From Cycas panzhihuaensis (taxonomy: Eukaryota; Cycadophyta), in contig CM041465.1 of NCBI GenBank assembly GCA_023213395.1, positions 222,835,741 through 222,899,740 of the forward strand: a stretch of DNA of 64,000 nt, in the 5' to 3' direction. Shown here piece by piece: positions 58,600 to 64,000 of this stretch (the first letter of the stretch is position 1; each line of letters starts with the position of its first letter). The position numbers were made by a program, and so were the translations under genes. The notes below the pieces were generated by a model. It saw only the letters and a program-made list of their open reading frames with translations, had not been told where the DNA came from and made no database searches.

Positions 58600-58973
58600 T
58601 ACTACAAAACTCGCCCAGTTGTACCTCTTCCCTTGAGCCTGAAGGATTTGAAAGCATGGAGATAGAGCGGAGCAGGAAGCAAATAATCAATCCATTGTCA
58701 AGTATGAGCATAAACCAAATATCTTTATTCAAACCATCTTTGAGAGTGTGTACATATTTCCAAATGGAGGTGATATCTAAAGACACTAGGGTTTGTCACC
58801 GCAATAAATATATAATTTGAGGGAGGAGGGAAACCTCCTCAATCTCCAAAATTCAAACAATATTAAAATAATGCTTAACTAAAGTTACACTTAATCTTAC
58901 CTTACTTATCTTCACATGTGTGCACTCATATGTGTAAATAGTGGGAGTGGGGTGATGAACATTAACCCCAACA
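58600..58973 (-). repeat. 3' LTR of a minus-strand copia element (far edge uncertain)
   Basis: On the minus strand the purine tract ATTAAGGAGGAGAA (58987-58974) is followed by TGTTGGGGTTAATGTTCATC from 58973 downward, a standard copia LTR start. A TATATATTTAT lies near 58810. The LTR end is not visible. Confidence 0.6.
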
Positions 58974-59166
58974 TTCTCCTCCTTAATGGTCAACATGAAC
59001 ATCTTTACTTTTCCTTGAATTTATAGTATATGTATTTGAGAAAGACTTTAAGTGAGTAATTGGACAAATGTCCTTTCACTTTGTCTTTATCTTCATGCAT
59101 CATTATTCTTGTATAATGGTTTATTTCAACATGGTATGGTTCAAATGATCTCCAGGTAGGTGTGAC

Positions 59167-59643
59167 TTACTTTGAATGGAGAAGAGTAGATTCATCTTTT
59201 ACTTTATCTTTTAGATTCTTTGTTACAACATCATCATATGCATCAATGTGATCATTCATTTGATTTGAATCTTCAACATTAATCTTTTCAACATAAAATA
59301 CATGTTTTGTCATATGTCTCACATGTACAACATCATCATAGTTAAATTCATTCAAATTTAGGGTTTCTCCCCCATAAATTGATTCTAATGTATCCCAAAT
59401 GGATTTGGATGTAGTTAATTCACTAACATTAATGAATACATTATCATTTATTATGTTAAAGATTAAAGTTATGATTTCATTATCCTTTCTTAAGTTTTCT
59501 TTGAAATTTTCTTCTTCCTCTAGGTAGCCATATGCAACAAATTTCCAAATGTCTTTTGTAATAAGAAGTGTTTTTAACAAGCCTTTCCAAATATGAAAAT
59601 TTGTTCCATTAAATATAAGAATTGACACATAATTTAGATACAT
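59167..59643 (-). pseudogene. gag: Copia gag (minus), pol deleted
   Basis: ATG at 59643 opens MYLNYVSILIFNGTNFHIWK, the copia gag signature. NEIITLIFNIINDNVFINV and SIWDTLESIYGGETLN follow, matching the UBN2-type capsid core. The frame stays open to TGA/TAA near 59167. The zinc knuckle, protease, integrase and RT are absent: only about 180 bp separate the end of this ORF from the purine tract and 3' LTR. Either pol was lost by deletion or this was a gag-only derivative. Its ORF is better kept than those of the other copias here. Confidence 0.8.
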
Positions 59644-61138
59644 TGTTATTTGCAAAGATTTTGGTTTATGAACTTAAATGGATAGATGAAGGCCTTTAAT
59701 GCTTTAACAATGCAAGTCAGAACTCTAGTTGCTTTTAATGAACAATAAATAGATATGTAATGATATTTTTTAACCAATCTTGAAGCTTTTAAAGGTAATA
59801 AGTACCTAAAACAAAATGAATGACTTCTATGTCGATGAAAAAGGAAATAATCTTCTTTCCAAATGTATGAAAGATAATGGAGCTGATTAACTATCCTTTT
59901 GAAAAAAATAAGGTAGATGTAGATAAAATCTGAATTTTGAAGTATATCCTTTGCTTAAGATGATAAAAATATCTTAAAATAATAAGTTTTCACCAAGAAA
60001 TATAGAAAATAAACAAATATAATATAAATTATACCCGTTTGGTAAAGTAGCTCTACTTAGTTTGCTGATAGCTTGACGTGCTAAAAAACTAACTTCTTAC
60101 TGCAAAAAAGGCTTGAAAAATGCAAACAAGAATCAACAATAGCTTCAAGAATAGATTATTAGTGATCAATAAAGTAAATATAATCCTTTTTGAGACAATC
60201 AACAACTTGAAAAGTTATAAGATTAGGCTAAATAAGAAGCCAAATATTACTAGCTTCAAACACCTATAAAACGATGTCAAATTTAAGTAAAACCTATTCC
60301 AATTTGAACAATACTGAAAATCCTTTCTGACAGATTTGACTGTTTATAAAATTGACTCTAGGAATTCAAGATATTAAAGAATGAGTGAAGGGACCCTTTT
60401 TAAGAGTTGAACTGGAGCCATGAGGCTAAAATACTACAAAATTCAGATTGTAGCTTTGTAGAAAGATGTAAAAATGGTCACATACAAATTATAGACCTTT
60501 TAATGCATCTTATGCCAAAGAAACTTTAAAAAATTACTTTAAAAATTGTTGAACAATGAAATATTTAGTCTGATTAGGTACCTTAACTTCATTAGATTTA
60601 AATATCTATGAAATAGCTTCAGATCAAGTAATAAAGTATACCAACGTGAAGAGAACTAAACCAACTTTCTAATAAAATAGACGATTTAGAAAACAGATAT
60701 CCGATGCAAAAGTTATAGTAAAAACGGTGAAGGGACCTCTTTATAGTTAATAGAATAGAGGCTAAAAAAGAGGGGTCACTTCAAACTATTAAAACTTAAT
60801 CAAAACGGCTCCAAATCTGATAAATTACTGGTCCACAGTGAAGCTCCCTGAACGATGATCATGATGAATCTAGTTTCATTGAAAACCCTCAACCCAGTAA
60901 AAAGATAGAGATGAAAATGCGCCAGTCACTTTCTTAAAGAAAAATATAAATAAAACTTTATATAAAAAGAATTTAGGCCCTTTTGAAATGAGGGATGAGG
61001 TCACATGTGAGTGCATAGGGGCGGGGCCAAACTCCGAAGGGGGCTAGTGATAAAACAAATAAGCTCGAATTTCAAATATTACAAAAAATAGTTTGATTAA
61101 AATCAAACTTTATAAATCAATTAGATATTTTCTTTTGT
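59644..61138. other. AT-rich stretch, leader or LTR debris
   Basis: This is the upstream side of the minus-strand copia gag, but no primer site or second LTR was found. Parts near 60670-60720 and 60965-61010 resemble 30870-30925 and 30945-31010 inside the non-autonomous element, in the same orientation (for example ATTTAGAAAACAGA / GTTTAGAAAATAGA and GCAAAAGTTATAG / GCAAAGTTATAG). Confidence 0.4.
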
Positions 61139-61675
61139 TGGGCGAGCATCCCTGCGAGAGAACTGGCCTGATAATAACCCTTAGGGTTTCGTAGTGGCAG
61201 CGGCGGGTGTTCCAGTGCTATTCGAGGTGCAATGGCATCCTCTGGAAGGTCGGGACGGGAGAGCTAGGGCCCGGCGTAAGTTCTCTGCCATCCCCACAGA
61301 AGCTTTTGGACAGGTAGCGTTCCTGTTAAAGGATGATCAGAGCGGTAGATCATGGCGTAACTGCCTTAGTCTCCAATGGCCTCCTTGCTGGCTCGATTTA
61401 AACTAGATGCTAGTGATCACTTCTGAGACAGAAGGGAGTTGACCTAGGTTAGGCACGGCCTGCAGCTTGAAGACAGCTTTATTCTTGGGGAAGGCTGAGC
61501 GGTTATGGTGCCAGAAGTTGTGTAAGGAAGGCGGCTCTTTAGTGGAGCTTCTAGCCAGCAGAGTCTTGTGTGGCACAGAGGTATGGAACATAGAGGTTGT
61601 CATTGAGCAAACTTCAGCTATGGTATGCATACGCTCTGTCGGTTGGATTTTTTATATTGTTTTTGATTTGTAACT
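61139..61675 (+). promoter_or_regulatory. LINE 5' UTR, presumed internal promoter
   Basis: Moderately GC-rich sequence (GCAGCGGCGGGTGTTCC) before ORF1. LINEs carry their promoter in this region; no core motif can be assigned. Short ORFs here have no motif. Confidence 0.5.
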
Positions 61676-63081
61676 ATGATAATGGATCATATCCTTCAAA
61701 ACCAGACCCAGACCTTTATCCCATCTCCCGGGAAATCTTATCGAGATGTGTTGAAATCAAATGAACAGGAAACCTTCGATCTAACCCCTGAGGTTATTGA
61801 TAATAAAGTTAGGTTGAAAATACCCCCAGCTCTTGCGGAAAGAACTGAGAAACTCTGGGAGAACTACTTAGTTGGTAGGTTCTCGGGCCCTAGGCCGGGC
61901 CTCGAACCCATCAGAAGCTGGACGAGATCCAAATGGAAAACGACCGGAAGTGTGGAAGTTATAGCCATGCCCAAGGGCTGTGTGCTATTCAAGTTCTCCT
62001 CCTACGAGGACATGTCCAGTATCCTGCTTAGGGCACCATGGATGATTGGCAGGAAAGCCCTGTCACTGGAAAAATGGCACAGGGACTTTGATCCCTCCAC
62101 CCCCAAAATCAAACAAGCCCCCTTATGGATCCAGCTCCCAGGTCTTCCATTGCATCATTGGAACCCAGAAGTTTTTAGGGGTATAGCAAAGGCGGTGGGT
62201 CCCCTTTTAGCTGTTGATTCTGCGACAAAGAACAGGAGTAGGCTTATCAACGCTAGGATCTGTGCTCTAACACGGCTCGATAAACCCCTCCTGGATGACA
62301 TCTAGCTAGATCTGCCAGAAGGGACCTGGGTGCAGCCGTTGATTTATGAAATGGACCACATAAGGTGCTCCACCTACAGAATATTGGGCCACTTGCCCCA
62401 AAAATGCCCAGGAATTCAGCCTTCTACGGAGGAGACCAATAAGGCCTCCCCAAAACCAGATGCCCAGGAGAAGAAGGAAGAAATTCAAGAGGTGGCTCTA
62501 GAATGTGAAGGTCACACAGAGATAGCTGCGACCCTTATTGGGGATTCGGGTTTTGACCCTAACGAAGAGGATACGCTTCTTGAGGAAGGAGAGCTAGCAG
62601 GCATCATGCTCAGGCCTGGGTTGGCGAGGAGTACTTAGGGGCTCCTTCCCCTACTAGGATCTCTCCAAAGACTTAAACCACCCTTCCTGAATTATTCCAG
62701 GTGAGCGATAAGAAAGAGGAGGGAAGGTTAGGTCTGCCCCCTGCCGATGCGACTGCTGTTATTCCTAGCGATTTGTTGCCCCAGGGGCAGGGGGCAAAAG
62801 AGTCAGAACCCTTAGGGGAGGATATAGGGGAGCCAGATCCAGCACCAACTCCACAACCGACTTTGAAAAAGCACCCGGATGTGGGTGCTGAAAGGAAAGT
62901 TTGGAGGCCGCCACTAAAGCTCCTAAGAGAGAAAGAAACGGCTACCCAAGTAGACCAAGGTAGCCAGAAAACTTTAAAGGAGACGTTTCTGGAAGGGCCT
63001 ACCCTTAGATCTAGCACTGCGGGCAAGGAGCCTCCCAAAGGAGAGCCTGCGGAAGTATGGAAGCAAAGGAAAAAGAGATGA
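61676..63081 (+). pseudogene. LINE ORF1 protein: DUF4283-like domain and zinc knuckle
   Basis: This is an RNA-binding protein of the LINE particle. ATG at 61676; SPGKSYRDVLKSN is a typical start. PKGCVLFKFSSYEDMSSIL, RAPWMIGRKALSLEKWHRDF and PLWIQLPGLPLHHWNPEVF are the hallmarks of the plant DUF4283 domain. In-phase TAG at 62303 breaks it before the knuckle near 62360, which reads RCSTYRILGHLPQKCPG, with the second Cys now Tyr. A frame change between 62636 and 62701 leads into an acidic/Pro-rich tail ending VWKQRKKR and TGA 63079-63081. That stop overlaps the ORF2 ATG at 63078 as ATGA. Confidence 0.82.
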
Positions 63082-64000
63082 AACTATTATGTTGGAATAT
63101 TAGGGGTCTCAATGCCCTCAAGGTAGAATATTAAAGGATATGCGCAATAAATATATTCCGGACCTAATATTCTTGCAGGAAACCAAAATGAACAAGGAGA
63201 ATGGCCAAAGGGCCATAAACAAAATTTGGAAATCGGCTGATAGTATTGAGATCGACTATGCCCAAGGAGTGGGGGGTCTAATGGTACTATGGGACCCGTC
63301 GACATGGTTGGGAGAACTTGTTCTAGCAGAGGGATCTTTTATTTCGATCCGGTTAACCAACAAAAGCAACAATCTTTCGTGGATAGTAACAAATGTTTAT
63401 GCTCCAAATAATCAAGAGGCTAGGAAGAAACTCTGGGATAGGATATTGGAGGTTCACAGGGACTACCAACAATCTTGGCTGTTGGCGGGAGATTTTAATT
63501 CGGCCCTGTCCCCAGGCGATAAGAGAGGAGGTTCTGGTGGATGGACTACCAGCATGGGCGAATTCAGTGACTTCCTCCAACAGGGGGGCCTGGAGGACGT
63601 TAAGCTCAGGGGGGCTTCATTTACCTGGTCAAACAAGAGGCTGGGGAATAACCTTATCCAAATTAAGTTGGATAGGGTGTTGGTTAATTATGATTGGCTA
63701 AGGAACTTCAGTGATCTCACCCTTGAGGCATTACCAAGAATGAGCTCAGATCATTCCCCCCTCCTGCTCCAATTTGCGGCTCCAGGCAAATTTATGGGCT
63801 CGCCCTTCAGGTTCAAGCTTATGTGGATGCAACACCCCGATCTTAGAAATAGGATCGAGGAATGGTGGCAGATTCAGATTAAAGGTCACGCAATGTACAG
63901 ATTTTCGAAAAAGCTCGATTGGATCAAAAGATAAATCAAGGCTTGGAACAAGGAGGTTTTCCAAAATATCAATGAGCAGAAAGATAAAATCATTAGTGAC
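63078..64000 (+). pseudogene. LINE ORF2, AP-endonuclease domain, partial
   Basis: ORF2 nicks target DNA and reverse transcribes the LINE. ATG 63078 gives MKLLCWNIRGLNAL, then a frame change near 63115 and continuation as LKDMRNKYIPDLIFLQETKM with the catalytic Glu. Further endonuclease motifs: VTNVYAPNNQEARKKLW, LLAGDFNSAL (Asp/Asn), FTWSNKR, LDRVLVN and MSSDHSPLLL (catalytic Asp-His). TAA at 63932 precedes the linker text WNKEVFQNI, which leads to RT in such elements. RT lies outside the window. Confidence 0.88.

Larger units (their letters stand above)
61139..64000 (+). mobile_element. L1-type LINE, 5' part, cut by window end
   Basis: GC and CpG content jump at about 61139 (GTTGGGCGAGCATCCC), marking the likely 5' end. 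A 540-bp 5' UTR, ORF1 and the endonuclease part of ORF2 follow in the order of plant L1 elements. RT, the 3' end, poly(A) and any target duplication are beyond 64000. It has fewer lesions than the copia elements, so it is likely younger. Confidence 0.88.

Overview
This window looks like a large, repeat-rich seed-plant nuclear genome, with a gymnosperm (conifer-like) genome my best guess. The reasons are one compact CpG-rich gene in about 64 kb, almost everything else being old LTR retrotransposons and a LINE carrying many stops and frameshifts, and mostly transition-type decay between paired LTRs. The species cannot be named from the sequence.

Layout. 1-892 is the minus-strand gag remnant of an old Ty3-type element. 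It is split from its own 5' end (about 11465-12700) by a full-length Ty3-type element, 'Ty3-A' (898-11459, TSD AGAGG). 11465-15508 holds flanking repeats, an exact palindrome cluster and the 3' flank of the only credible host gene. That gene is an intronless SIP1/ASIL-type trihelix transcription factor on the minus strand (16639-15509), with a CpG-rich promoter (16640-17330) and a 16-codon upstream ORF. 17331-21969 is AT-rich with no gene seen. 21970-28215 is a copia element ('copia-1', TSD CACCA). 29245-32545 is a minus-strand LTR element with no recognisable pol. 35524-45834 is an old copia element ('copia-3'), interrupted inside its integrase region by a relative of copia-1 ('copia-2', 37339-43468). 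46060-50154 is a 5'-truncated copia ('copia-4'). 53212-56600 is a decayed minus-strand chromovirus (RT, RNase H, IN, chromodomain remnant, 3' LTR). 56805-58973 holds further minus-strand LTR debris, a 21-bp minisatellite and an unrecognised decayed ORF. 59167-59643 is a minus-strand copia gag. 61139-64000 is the 5' part of an L1-type LINE (ORF1 plus endonuclease), cut by the window end.

How things fit together. The elements are parasitic layers; nested insertions and target-site duplications give a partial time order (copia-3 before copia-2; minus-strand Ty3 before Ty3-A). None looks autonomous now. The trihelix gene appears intact and is probably a nuclear transcriptional repressor.

The most unusual object is Ty3-A. 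It has four CCHC knuckles in gag, a two-part gag/capsid-like module between protease and reverse transcriptase, a minisatellite rich in TACGTA/GTACGC motifs that also fill its LTRs, and an extra sense ORF after integrase with an acidic tract and a coiled-coil-like end. I saw no CRISPR array, bacterial-type operon, tRNA or rRNA gene.
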